A DNA stretch of 64,000 nt from Haliotis asinina (GCF_037392515.1 NC_090287.1:10089501-10153500), one strand, 5' to 3'. Shown: positions 47,438-60,414, counted from the stretch's first letter. The notes: generated by a model not told the origin, from the sequence alone. A program made the numbers and translations.

Positions 47438-48172
47438 TCATTCATATACTACACACATGCATCATTCATATACTACACACAAGAATCGTTCATTTACTAC
47501 ACACATGAACCATTCACATACTACACACATGAACCATTCACATACTACACACATGAACCATTCATTTACTACACACATGAACCATTCACATACTACACAC
47601 ATGAACCATTCACATACTACACACATGAACCATTCATTTACTACACACATGAACCATTCATATACTACACACATGAACCATTCACATACTACACACATGA
47701 ACCATTCATTTACTACACACATGAACCATTCATATACTACACACATGAACCATTCACATACTACACACATGAACCATTCACATACTACACACATGAACCA
47801 TTCACATACTACACACATGAACCATTCACATACTACACACATGAACCATTCACATACTACACACATGAACCATTCATATACTACACACATGAACCATTCA
47901 TATACTACACACATGAACCATTCACATACTACACACATGAACCATTCACATACTACACACATGAACCATTCACATACTACACACATGAACCATTCATATA
48001 CTACACACATGAACCATTCATATACTACACACATGAACCATTCACATACTACACACATGAACCATTCACATACTACACACATGAACCATTCATTTACTAC
48101 ACACATGAACCATTCATATACTACACACATGAACCATTCACATACTACACACATGAACCATTCACATACACA
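47438..48172 (+). repeat. 24-bp minisatellite, about 30 copies
   Basis: The unit is CATGAACCATTCACATACTA plus CACA, repeated at an exact 24-bp period. Variation is almost confined to one dinucleotide/codon position (CACATA, CATATA or CATTTA), giving His, Tyr or Phe in one frame. The variants are ordered rather than random, indicating past block duplications. Both strands are open for 244 codons because 24 is divisible by three. Nothing suggests expression. Diverged units continue sporadically to about 48660 beyond a SINE. Confidence 0.95.
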
Positions 48173-48225
48173 TATATATGCACATGCATAATTCATTTAC
48201 AATGCACTTCAGTCATTATTTTACT

Positions 48226-48392
48226 CTCGGGGTCCGATAGTCAGACTCGCTGCCTTGGTTAATGCATGTCATCAAATGCCTAAATCGATGCTCATGATGT
48301 CAGTCACTGGATTGTCTGGTCGAGATTTCTTCATTTCCAGAGCGCCATAATGTAAACTGCAGTGTGTGGCGCAAAACAAGTCACGCACTATG
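48226..48392 (+). mobile_element. SINE family B copy in the decaying flank of the 24-bp array
   Basis: GGGGTCCGATAGTCAGACTC, GATGCTCATGATGTC, CACTGGATTGTCTGGTCGAG and a tail-like GTGTGGCGCAAAACAAGTCA. The 5' part is missing. Confidence 0.75.
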
Positions 48393-50457
48393 CTTCTGCA
48401 GCATTCACTTACCATATACATACATCCATGATGAACACACTACATACATGCATGCAACATCCATCTACTATAAGCATGTTTCATTCGTTTCATTCGCACT
48501 TCGCATAAATTTAGTATATTTGCTATAGGTATGCACCGAGCGATCGTTGTACAAACGATGTTTATATATTAAACATGTGCAAATTTATTTAATAAGCACA
48601 CATATATTTTATTTACTATACACATCCATGTTCCATACATTATGTCTCTAGTGCACAATTATGATGCAACTAGCACTTATTATGTCCATAATTAATAGTA
48701 TTATGTAATAGTATATGTGTAATAGTAATTATGTCCGAATAGTAGCCTGTTCTAATGGGAATAACAACGATTAATATAGTAACATTATCACCGAGAAGAT
48801 TTGCTTGTAAATGCTCTGTAGCAAACTGTGCAGTGAGACCAGAAATTAAACACAACCCTTTGTTAACACTTTTGAATCAAATGCGCTATTGTCACTTAAA
48901 CGTTCTGAATAGACAGTCACAATTACAACACTGAATAGTACCAAATAACATGCCTTTAGAAATGATCTTTCGTAAGGATTACACTTCCAGAAATGACCAG
49001 GATGAAGACTCATTTTGTCAGATATTGTCACTTTAAGCCAGTGCGTATTACTGATGTCCTCGACACACGAAGATGTCAGTCACCTGTGTTAGGAAGACGC
49101 AGAACACGTACATATCACCAGACAATTGTGAAAAATTGTATTTGTCGATTAGGATATGATCCCGTTATAGGGAGGTTCTTAAAAATGTTAGAATATTCTT
49201 AGACATTGAAACTAGTTCTAGAACACAATTAACAACAGAAACTACAGAACGGATTTACTTACTTATGAGGTAATCACATTTCATGTGACCATGCGGATAC
49301 ATTGAGTAAATGTAGTGAGTAGTAGAAACAAATGAATTGTAAAATTCTATGCTGTTTCAATGTCTATATAAAATGTGAAATGTTTAGCCTGAGACAATAA
49401 GTGTACCTGTACACATCAACCGAAAGGACACCGACTCCTTATTTCCCAAACGAGATGAGTACAGCATTACATACGCGGAGCCATGTACATTTATCAATGA
49501 CAATGATGACTGTATTTGTAAAGGAGTTTTCAATATCCATACATTTTATATACGATGTGTACTTCTTAACCATATTTCCTCCCATGTTCCTTCTTTCCTA
49601 ACTTGTACACATGCATGAGGAAATAAGGTAAATGTTTGTAATACTCGAGACTCTTATCTAAATATTACAAATTGGATTTTCTGTAACCCATTATAAAGCA
49701 AAAATATATGTTTCTATCAGCACGATCCTGTACACCCATACATATATCGCATTTACGTCTCAACTTCATAGTAAGGTTAAGTTTTATCATTAAACACATA
49801 TTCTTGACATTTATAATGGGCCAGACAACTATATTTTCGGATTTTTTTCTGTACTATATTACCACATATAGCATGGAAGCATCTGACAAACTGCAACAAA
49901 TAATTTGTTTAATGTAAGAATGAATGCTATTAGCAATGCCCATACACAGTGATTGTATCCCTGTGCATTGTGAGATTTGTTATGTGTTTAAGACTTTTAA
50001 ATTACAAACGGCATTTGTGATGCATTCATTCATACGCTTGGTTTCCTTGACATTATTTAATATTTTCTAAGATCGTTTTCTCGAAATTTGCTTTTACCTA
50101 ATTAAATCATTGCAAAAATAAACACAAATATATCAATAATGAACTTAATCCGAGTCTTGAGTAAAAAACATAATATACAGACATAATACTCAGATGTGTT
50201 GCTGTGAATGAATAATTTGGTTGTTTCGATCGTGAAAAGTTACTTTGTCATGTTGTACACGGTTACAGTTGGTCTAACCACATATGCACGTTTGTGTTGT
50301 AAATAGTAAAGTAACGAGATCACATGATCAGGATAGCAAACTTGGCGGATACACGTCGTTGTCGTCCGCTGCTGCTCCAGTGGAAATGTTGACATTAACT
50401 TCTTGATAATCACAAAACACTGCAATGTCCACATTATATGAATGCGAGTTGGATGTA

Positions 50458-50850
50458 GTTAAGTCTGGACCAGACTACCCAGTGACTGACATTATGTGCA
50501 ATGCCAAAGGGTTGTCACTGTCGGCAGTGCCACTGACCTTGATGACATTTGTTTGCGTTAAAAGCCATAAGCCTGAAGATCCTGAAGCAAATGTATTCAA
50601 GCCCATAGAAGTCTAGAAATGTGGCAAGTCTAGATTCCCTTAGCTTCTAAAAATGAAGAAAACCTCTGTGGTCCATTTCATTATATTATTATTTTTTACT
50701 ATGAACCTTTTTCAGTAAAATATGTTCATTTCAGATACTAGTTGTTAGTCTACCATAAGCCCTAAATGAACCATTTGCAAGTTATCGATTCTGACCATCC
50801 CATCCGCAAAGTTGCCTCTTCCATGCTATAAGCCACCTTTTTGTAAAAGG
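50458..50850 (-). mobile_element. Old inverted SINE family B copy split by repeat C
   Basis: The left part (AGTCTGGACCAGACTACCCA, AGTGACTGACATTATG) and the right part (CGATTCTGACCATCCCATCC, GTTGCCTCTTCC) are in the order of an inverted family B SINE. About 280 bp lies between them, where the consensus has far less, and most of this is repeat C. This is the pattern of a nested insertion. Confidence 0.55.
50581..50751 (+). repeat. Dispersed repeat C, copy 2
   Basis: Matches 13942-14125 over its whole length with small deletions: CCTGAAGCAAATGTATTCAA, AAATGTGGCAAGTCTAGATT, AAAATGAAGAAA, AAATATGTTCATTTCAG and ACTAGTTGTTAGTCT. Confidence 0.75.
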
Positions 50851-52688
50851 TGCAAGTAGATCAATTTTATTCTGTATCAGTAATCTTATCTAACGGCGGT
50901 GTGGCGGCCATTGCATTTTGGGGTTCATTATGCCTGTGGTCATTTAAAACTAATATATTCATGAAAACTGGAGTGCAAGAAAGATGTCATGAAAGCAGCA
51001 CGGAGTCGTGACATGAAACAGCCGCAGTCTAGCAGACCCGCACTGGTATGGTGTTGGGAGATAATCATGGCGATAACAGTGTAGCAATCCCATTAAAATG
51101 GCGGGAATTTGCATGCCTGAGTTTGGTGCAATGCATGCAGATGATGTGCTGAAATGGTGGTATTGCTGCATATGAAGAGCGATCTTTGATGTTGTGGCCT
51201 GCTAATGGAATAACAGTTCCTTGATGACTGTTCGTCAACAGTGTATTTAGCACCCTGCTATGTATGATGTATTACAGATGATATCGGATCATTAAACATA
51301 TCGTAGGATTGATCAGCACCGATCAGCGACTGCTGTAGGTCAAAGACGGATCCAGGTTTTGACAAAAGGAAAGAAACATTACTGTAGAAACAGTTCTTCG
51401 TCTTGTGTAGGGATGTCACGTTATACTTGTGATTGTCCCCAGCGGTGTCAACCGGATGTAATGAATTGCAATGCATCCATTGATCAGAGACCATATAAAA
51501 GATTATTATATTATTTTTCTATTACATGTTCTCTGCATAGATCAGTGAGTCATTACAACGCAGTCGTTTGCATTCGGAGATACAACCATGAATGGAGCAA
51601 ATCACCCGTTACCATTCACGGAACTTCCAACCACTCATCGCATTTACATGTTAATATACTGCTTAGGTTAAATGATTTTCTTTCCACACACTCTCCGTGA
51701 CAGAAAACACTCTACTGACACCATTCCGGGTGTCAACGACTCTGACAAAGAAGAATGACATATGCCGCGGAGGAGATTGTTTTTCTGGTCACGTGACCTA
51801 TCTCTGGGAGTCCCCCGCCCCCGCCTGTCAGGTGTCATGTTACCCTATCTACCTGTCTTCGTCTGACTATAGCACAATCTATGCGTATCCGATTACAAAA
51901 ATCCGGAAGAAGATTTGCGTGCGAGTAGGTGTCTCGATCTTTCCAGGGCACTATCGTCATGAAGTATTAGTCAACACTTAGAAGTTCAGACTGGGATATC
52001 ATTTATTATTTGTGAACACAGTCATTGTTAGGCTTTGTGTTAAATGTAATTTAGTAACTAAAGGTGAAGTGAAAACAGATGAAATAATAACTAAATTTTG
52101 AAAAGGAAATGAAGACCAATATGTGTGCCTTACCTTATGGAGTACATAAGCATCGTTGGAACTATGTAGAAATAGTAAAACTAACGCTTCCTTTTTGATT
52201 TACAGAAAGAAAAGTCTAACTGTGAGAACATCCGTAACACATGTCATCTGCTCCGGAAGCGTTGTCTCCAAGGAAACGTATTTTTTACATTAATCCATTT
52301 CACATATATAAACACCACTTGCGAACTTGATTCGGATACATCCTAAATTTCAAGATAATATCCTAAACGACATTGAAGATACGCTTCGGACAGAAGGACA
52401 CTAGGGTAGCCTTGTGTTTAAAGTGTTCACACGTTATAGGGAAAGTCCGGTTTCAAGTCCAAACGTTTCAGAAACAGGTGTTCTCGTAATGCTGCTGTAA
52501 CGGATATAAGCGTCGACATCTAACTCTCTAATCTTCATGATATCATCACCCCTTTTCGAGTAACGAGGCTGATATTACTTTTTTTCGCGTCCATTGTTGA
52601 TCTGATATAAAGTTTATAAATATGTAATGCATAATACACTGAAACGGCCCCTCAGTGTTCTTTTTTAAGTATAGAGTAAGTGATTATG

Positions 52689-52796
52689 GATGTCAACTTC
52701 TATATTATGAGGAACATTGTCAGCTTCTAGACATCCCTCAAGGAATCAGGATGTACTCCGAAATGTTGTGTTCCTCATAACAAAGAAGTTGACATC
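52689..52796. repeat. Inverted repeat (28-bp arms, 52-bp loop)
   Basis: The arms at 52689-52716 and 52769-52796 pair at 26 of 28 positions. They include GATGTCAACTTCT with AGAAGTTGACATC, and TATGAGGAACA with TGTTCCTCATA. It could be a tiny MITE or a hairpin-forming transcript. No second copy was noticed in the window. Confidence 0.8.
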
Positions 52797-53332
52797 AATG
52801 AAAACTCTCTTAACGACGGCGGAATGAGAGGATTTGTTTGAGAACATGTATATGCTGTGCACAAAGGTTATCTTTAAAAGTAGAACAAATATCAATATGT
52901 GCAAAACTAGCGCAGCTCGTTTATGTAAAAGAATTATAGGAAGATAGAAATAACCCTGTTCTCAAATCAAGGGCTAATATTCACAACTTATCCACTGACA
53001 GTGATCCCTCGCACACTAGGAGAGAAATACGAGTATATAAACAATATAAATCTCCTGCTGTGGAAGATGAGTGTCCCTATCTGGTCAGATATAAAGCTCT
53101 CCTCCAGCAGAGAAATGTGTACACCAACAACACAATCCGTGAATAACTATATACTCGTATGTAAAAATAATACTCACAGCAGAATGTCAAGAAAGTGAAA
53201 GATTATAGGAATCAATGTCAGGTTTAAATCAATCAATCTTTTGTTTCCTCTAGAAACAGATACATGGGCAATAGGTACTAACTGAAGCCTGAGGTATATG
53301 TTTTATGACAGTAGTCGGATGTAGACACAATG

Positions 53333-53473
53333 GAAAGTGAGTGAGCAAGTAAACAATATCAGGGCTTGGGACACTAGAAATGGGTTTCCCATATTGTACC
53401 CATGTTGGAAATAGAACTTGGAAATTTGTTGTGACGAGCGAAAGATTTAACTACTAGGCTACCCCACTGCCCC
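53333..53473 (-). mobile_element. SINE family A copy, inverted
   Basis: Reversed tail AAAGTGAGTGAGCAAGT, GAAATGGGTTTCCCATATTG, CCCATGTTGG and the reversed head TTTAACTACTAGGCTACCCC. Confidence 0.8.
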
Positions 53474-53489
53474 AAAAGGAAAAGAAATC

Positions 53490-53742
53490 ACAACGGAGAT
53501 TAGCCACAATAGGAAATTATCGTTTTGGGAAGGAGACATTATGTGACGTCTTAATGAGAAAAACACATAATGGGAAGAAGCCACAATGGGGAAACGTCAT
53601 ATCAGGATATAGCTAAATAATAAGAGGCAGTCTAAACAGTAAATAATCATAATAGCAAGTAGTCGTAACGGAAATTAGTCATGGTGGCAAGTTGCCATAA
53701 CGGAAAATAGTCATAATGGCAAGTAGTCACAATGGGAGGACA
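53490..53742. repeat. Decayed short tandem repeat (unit about 17 bp)
   Basis: Variants of AGTCATAATGGCAAGT, AGTCGTAACGGAAAT and AGTCACAATGGGA recur. The best copies are at 53640-53742 and more diverged ones reach back to about 53490, as in GCCACAATGGGGAAACG. Confidence 0.7.
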
Positions 53743-54449
53743 CAAATTCAAAAGGTCACGATGTTATTCATCAGTATAAGCTTGTGCTCACGTTCTTTAT
53801 TCCCCACCCAACACAGTTGTATACAACGTTCCGGTGTAACCCAGTGACAGATACCTAATACTGAGAATATTTTAAATATACATAGAATTATTTTTAATTC
53901 AGTGACGACTTAAGTTCTTATTACAGTCGGTGAAGAAACCAAGAAACTGTAAAACGTGATGTCGACTACAAAATATAACCGGCGTGTTCTCCTGCAAGTA
54001 ATGACCGGAACTACATTGTCAGAAATTGTCAGACATGCGTGAATTATAAAAACCTTGCACTACGGGTTCTAAACTTGCGAACTCACAGAAATCTTGAATA
54101 CAAATCAAATTAAATTTTCTAAATCGAATACAGATTTAACAGTCACTCCGTTTACTAAGCAAATCATATTCTATAACCTAGAGTAATATCCTACTATACT
54201 ACGGGTGATGCCGAGTGCAGATGTCATAAATGCATCTAACCACTATGTTCAAAGTCTATTGACTACATGTCATAACGTGTATTTTCCTTTGATGTAATTC
54301 TTACAGTTTGTATTCCATGCCATGATACATCATTCATATTCCTTTGTATTTCGGAGCGGTCTTCACGTAAGTTCTTTTGATCTTGTTGACCAGTCCAGTT
54401 GTACTTTTCATGAAATAAATATGTTTAAACCATTTCACTTTCGTAACCC

Positions 54450-54703
54450 GTGAAGGACCGGGATAGGCCTTCAGCAACCCATGCTTGCCATAAAAGGAGA
54501 CTATGTTTGTAAGAGGCGACTAACGGGATCGGGTAGTCAAGCTCGCTGACTTGATTGACACATGTCATCAGTTTCCAATTGCGCAGATCGATGCTCATGC
54601 TGTTGATCATTGGATTGTCTGGTCCAGACTCTATTATTTACAGACCGCCGCCATATAGCTGGAATAGTGCTGAGTGCGTTGTAAAACTAACCTCACTCAC
54701 TCG
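54450..54703 (+). mobile_element. SINE family B copy, near full length
   Basis: CCGTGAAGGACCGGGATAGG, CAGCAACCCATGCTTGCC, GTAAGAGGCGACTAACGGG, TGACTTGATTGACACATGTC, GATTGTCTGGTCCAGACTC and GCCATATAGCTGGAATAGTG, with the tail CTCACTCACTC. This is one of the two best copies in the window. Confidence 0.92.
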
Positions 54704-57581
54704 TGGCCATTTCGTCTGGTAACAGTAATGCGAGTAAGTGTGGAATCCTACGCTATCTCTGCCCTATTTGTTGTGTCAGTGAATAAAACCAGAAGATAAT
54801 CTTTTAGCACCCCTTATACTGTACGGCATATGTTTCTGTAATCTCTGTACACCGTGCATCATATTAGTGAATTAATCCCAATATTTTAATTATTTCTTTT
54901 GACGCTTGGTTATACCAATTAAGTGGTACTGCAATTCTAAACGTTTTATACCACTATAAGCTAACTAATCAGCAAAGAGCTTTTTCTATATTTTATCCTT
55001 TCTACTGTCTTTCTATAAGTTATTTTCATGTAATTATCATTCTATAAACAACTACGGCTAAATTTGATCACTTATATATTGTGCGAAGAGATCCCACGCT
55101 GAGTACGCCCTGTTAGAATAACCTTGTTATAGAATGATGGCTGGCAAGGAGGTCCTGTTTTTTTTAAAGATTTGATGGGATATCTAATTTCTATCGTCAA
55201 ACAGAGATAGTCTCAAGTCTGTGTACTTGGCCACCGATACATTTATATAGACTGATGATAAAAGACATATCTACATTTAACACATTAAACTTCCTTTTTA
55301 CGGAGTACAGACTTAATCTGGTTCTATGTACCCATATTTCGGCTCTGCCCTACATGAAATAAACACGCTAATGTCGCTTGTGTCCAAATAGGTCTATCTA
55401 CTACTATCGACCCTTCATGCGATGCCGCCATTATTTATGAAAATGACAAATTAGTATAAACATACAACGATGGTGGTCCCAGCTACCCCTGGTTTTGGCA
55501 GCAATATCAACTTGTTGGGCAGGAGGCTAGGAACAGCTACCGTTAGATTTCGTCCTTATCTGTGTTTTATTGAACGTACAATCCCTGATGTGACAAGTCA
55601 TAAACACATGACCTTGCACGTGCGAAATGTCAATACACAAATGTTGCTAAGCAGCGAGTCCGATTGTCCCTTCACAGGGCTACGGAGTCTTGTTAGCGAT
55701 ATCTGCAGAACTGCACGTAAAACGTGCGCCCGGGGGTCACCAATCTCGTTATAACTACCCCTGAGCTCAAATAAAGAGAGTAATATACGAGGTAGAAGAT
55801 CGCCCGTGTGTGGGACCCACGTCTTTCAGAACACGCGGGGAAAGTGATTCCCGTCGTAGAAGAAGTTTAGATACAACGACAGTAAGACCGTTTCAGATTA
55901 CGACATCGCTAACGTCAATTACCTTAATAATTGTAGCCAGTGACGAAATTAATACGACGCGTCTGTCCAGAATGCCGAGAGTGTTATTCAACGATACTTA
56001 ATTTCAGCGTGTCAAATTATGAGAATATTTATTATCTCACAAAGATAGTGTGCGACGAAAGGACGGACCAAATGTTCCTTCCTTTCAAAATGCATCTTGA
56101 CAGGCTTGAAACGAAATTTATACTCTTCATGGCAAAAACGTGCTTGATTAAATTCTTTAGAATTCAATTAAAACACTTTTCGTGGATCGCATTCCCACAA
56201 GCAGATGTCGCTTGTCTGATTCAGGCAACGCATTGGTAATTATTTAAACGTCTATTTGACACAGCGCATTCCGCTAATACTGAACCAAATCCAAAGTAGT
56301 ACACTGCGCATGCGTATATAGAACAGCTGCGTTGCTTCATTAAGATTACCTACTCGCTTAGATAAGGCCACGCGTTCATGGGTTTGAACCTCGCTTTAAA
56401 GAGGAAAAAATATTAATTAACCCATCCGAGAGATTGGCCAGTATGATAAACGGGACTTTTTGATGAGAATATGGGAAGCACGATGAAAAGGTCGCTTTTC
56501 ATCCATCATTCTCAAGGCTCTTTACAGGGTCCGTTTTGACAGTTTGTTTAGTCTAAGCCGTTTGTCTCTGGAAACTATGTCCGACAAAAACATCGATCTT
56601 GTGGCAGTATGTGTTCGCTGATCCACATGCCTGTCTTGAAGAACGCATTTGTCTTCACACTTATGTGAACGTCACGTTTTAGCAAATATTTTAGCATGAT
56701 TTCTTAGGTCTGGTTTATTTTTAGTGAAATAGAAACAAATAACAATATTTCACACCTCACGCTTTCTTCGTTCCTATGAAAGTGAAAAATATGTAATTAA
56801 AGCAGGAATACAAATTTGGAGTCATATTTACATAAACCCAATGGATTTTAGAATATACCTGTCAGTGTTCAAAAGAAAGACAACTCTATATCACATCGTT
56901 CAGTATTAAAATGTCACTGCAACGATCATTTGAGTTTACCGTGCACAGTTGGAACCTAGATATTCTATGAACGCTTCCGTTAATTTAGCCACCACTCGTT
57001 TTCCTGCCGACTTCAGTATTTAATAAACTCGACTGGCGAAAAATTCACGTGATAAAATATGTAAATAAGTGCCTAAAATAAAGTGTATACTTAATGATAT
57101 TACGTTCCAACGTTCCATTAATACATTATTTATTACAGGTTCATTCACGCCAGTACCCATGTATATACATACAAACAAGAACTTTTTTACTGTCTTTCCC
57201 CCCACATGATGAAATACGCCCTACATAGATCTCACCAATCTTGTGAGCAACACACCTTTACAGTTTGGGCCCTGGCTAGCTATTCTCGAAACGTCCATAG
57301 CCCTACGAACTTCTTATGCCCATTCTTAACACACTGGCTACGACCAAAGTTAAGAATTCTGTTCAGCGCTTCAGACAGTTTGAACATTCGTACCCCCATT
57401 TAACAGGACAAAGATGCCTTCGAACCCGTTGTTTCTCTGCTGTCATGATATCGTCTCGTTCAATATCTATTATATACTCTCTTATCTTGCATTATTCCAT
57501 TACTTGGTAAAACAAATCACAGCGTATCGGCACGGGGTCAATACAGAATCTGTAGTGCAATGTGGAAATTGACCCCTTTAT

Positions 57582-58115
57582 ATTCGTTGGTTTCACATTA
57601 ATTTCAGACTAGCTGTGCGCATGCGCAGAGCGTGTAAAAATATCTACTGGTCGTACGCATACCGATAGTGTAAATACACTCAAATCAAAGTGATTAAATA
57701 ATAATTATTTACGAGTGACAACTGTTCATAGCTGACTAAATATATCAATTCACATATGCTTTTCAGGTATTGGTGTGCTATTTTGGTTGCAGCTGCATCA
57801 GAAATGTGTGTTTTGATAGTTGTGAGAAGGGGATGTGCGGGAAGAACGGTGGTTGTGAGATGTACAAGATGATACAAGAACTTATTGACACAAATCAAGC
57901 TATTTATTCCTCTACTCCCGGTCTTTTGTACATACAGGTATAAAAATAAGTTGTAATAGACATAAAACTATGTATTTGGTTTGATTTTTGTTTTCTTCAG
58001 CGTGTGTTTACACTATCGGTAAACGTACGACCAAAGTGGAAATTGGCCAGTAGATATTTTTACACGCTCTGCGCATGCGCACAACGAGTCTGAAATTAAT
58101 GTGAAACCAACGAAT
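57582..58115. mobile_element. Non-autonomous TIR element (about 534 bp, arms of 95-112 bp)
   Basis: The left arm 57582-57677 and the right arm 58004-58115 are inverted copies. The shared blocks are ATTCGTTGGTTTCACATTAA, TTTCAGACT, GTGCGCATGCGCAGAGCGTG, TAAAAATATCTACTGG, TCGTACG and ACCGATAGTGTAAA. The right arm has an extra segment of about 16 bp next to CCAGTAG. Each arm holds the palindrome TGCGCATGCGCA, which fits the NRF1 consensus. The 326-bp interior has no transposase; the 72-codon minus frame within it looks like chance. No clear target duplication was seen. Confidence 0.82.
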
Positions 58116-58199
58116 TGCACCCCTGTATTATTATGAACTGACGAACAAAAGAATGTACACAGGTTGTATTTCTTACATGTGTTTTATGAGCAAAATGAC

Positions 58200-58598
58200 A
58201 TTGTAACAATAAACAGTGACGTAGTGGCAGCCACTGCAGACGGTGCGTATGATGCTAGAAGGTCAAGGCCATTCCACACATCGGTCGGTTGGCCCGTATG
58301 CCAACAGCATGAAGTCGTCTGGTCAATGTGAATCAGCTTACGTTACGAATCAATATAATGTGGAAGCTGATGACGTCACCATTGTGTAGGTGAAAAACCC
58401 CTGATAGCGACCCTCATGGGGTGTTGTAACTCTGGGACGTCCACTTCTGGGGCAATCACATGACTGGCCTGTCATACTGACATGGTTAAACAGCTGAATT
58501 ATGGTTTGTCTTGTGCAACCCAGTGTCTTAGCGATATGGCTGCTGGAAGTACCCATTTGTGACGATCCTGTAGTCCATTCTCGTGCCGCTGATGTCAA
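58200..58598 (-). pseudogene. Tc1/mariner-like transposase relic (N-terminal DNA-binding half)
   Basis: A minus-strand frame from 58598 shows the helix-turn-helix region SSSHIAKTLGCTRQTIIQLF followed by RPRSG-like CPRSGRPRVTTP. That linker is characteristic of Tc1-like transposases. Further downstream a second frame reads RLHAVGIRANRP and HTHRLQWL, matching the family's 'RLREAGLRARRP...RLQWA' segment. The catalytic half is absent. The copy is broken by a frame change and at least one stop, and lies about 85 bp beyond the right arm of the TIR element. Confidence 0.75.
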
Positions 58599-60414
58599 TA
58601 TTGGAATTTTCTTGTGAATTTTTTGTCAAGATTGTTCAGTCTTCACCACAAACATGTTTCACACCATTTGCACAAATATTACAATAATCACAATTTTGCG
58701 AAACTTCATGCAAAACACATTCAAATGGTTTTGGTTGCATTCTGGCAAAAGAAACATGATGGTTGCGTTCTATACAATCAATGTTCTTCAATAATTTAAA
58801 GTTAAAATGCATATTTTGCATTGCAGCAACAATTACACCTGTGTACTTTCTTTTGCTTGTGAGTTTATCATTACATGGTACATAATGATATTATATCTCT
58901 CTTTACTTGCTAGATGTACATCAGTGATCAATAGCAAGGGCAACTGAGATATGATGAGGTGTGTCAACCATGTCAGTGTCTGTGAGTCTCAATGGCTGAT
59001 GGCGTTATTTGCCTCTGGTGTTACAGTATGGACTGCTGAAGATCAGTTGTCACCAGATCTACTGACCTATCCTGACCTTGACTTCCCACATGGCTTATGC
59101 ATCTCCTTTGATATATACAAACAGATTACCTTCAGGATATAACAACTGTTTTATTGACTGCACTGATGACATCTGACTGGGTACAAACCATATAAAACTG
59201 GCACAATCTTCAATGTCTACTTGTAAACATTCGGGAGAAATTTGCATAAATCATAGAAGTTATTGGGTGAGTAACAAGTGTTGCTGAACACAGAAAAGCT
59301 TTCTGACCGGCTCTCATTTCATCGTCTCTAATACTATCAACAAAATATATTTTCAAATTTGCTAGCTCAATTTTTCTCTCTAATTATCCGACTTAGTAAT
59401 AAGTGCAAAATCAACTCAATAATTATTCTTTGCAGTACAAAATGCTGACAAGAAGTTAAAAAACACCCAGTGTGTCATATGAGTTTGGATAGTGTCTCAT
59501 ACCATGAAAGTTGACTGAATAACTATAGACAAGTAAAAAACTTAGGTTTTCTTTAACTGGGTAGTATGTGTCAAGTAACATTAAGAAACTGGAAAATAGT
59601 TACAATTACTCTTGAATATATTTATAATAAACTTCAGAACATGTGAAGAGCAGTGCCACATAATCGTTGTGAACGTCTTAAGAGGAGAGAAGCGTAACAG
59701 AACCTTTAGTTGCAATCACAAAACCTCATTATGGACTGATTTTCTGAAAAAGTTGGCAAATGATTGTTTCTTACTGCTCAAAACGTCTAAAAATCATAAA
59801 AACACTGTTCACATTTTAATAGTGCATGTAAGTTGGATCCCCAAAACAGCAGAATTAGTACTGGCTTTGTTCTCTACACAATCTAATTCCCATAGCTACG
59901 GACAAACATCTGATTAAAATTATCAATCAAAAAGTTTGAAAGTAACTTATTACTCCACTCTGTCAAAGATGGAGTTGTTGGACAAACAAGAATTACTATA
60001 TAACTAAACTGCAGTTTATGACAGACATTTGGGGGTCAAACATGAAACTGTAAACAGAACATTTCAAAAGTGTGGCCTAACCTTGATGACATAATCTCAG
60101 TACATCAGTACTGAGATAACACTGTGAAGACAGGTTGATTGTGCTGCATTCTCACAGACTCAACACTTACACAATACACAATAACACTGACATGCTGAAA
60201 TAAAGCTATTGTCTTTTTCTTTGACAATTATGAAAAAAAGACTGAAAAGTACAATTAGTAAGAGTGACAGAAATAGAAAACAAAACAAGAGAATATTTCA
60301 TATTCAAAAAATGACATAAGATCAGTCATCTACCATTTGCTGACAGGTTTCAAGGTTATGTTAAAAAAGAAATACTGCTGATCTGGACCGAGATAATTCT
60401 CAGATGAACCATTC

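Larger units (their letters stand above)
42526..60414. other. Gene-poor stretch between HLX and TTC13
   Basis: No exon was recognised in about 18 kb. It holds a GC-rich island (43960-44115), a 24-bp minisatellite (47438), SINEs of both families, dispersed repeat C (50581), a hairpin (52689), a decayed 17-bp repeat field (53490), a TIR element (57582) and a Tc1-like relic (58200). The short open frames lack family motifs and splice context. Both flanking genes are on the minus strand, so this is upstream of HLX and downstream of TTC13. Confidence 0.5.

Noticed and set aside
47457..48196. 244-residue open frames on both strands of the 24-bp array
   Set aside because: Same cause: a stop-free unit with length divisible by three. 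Both strands are open, so it is not evidence of coding.
56340..56410. tRNA-like segment (CTCGCTTAGATAAGG ... GGGTTTGAACCTCGC)
   Set aside because: Box elements are suggestive but the acceptor stem does not pair. Likely a SINE or tRNA relic.
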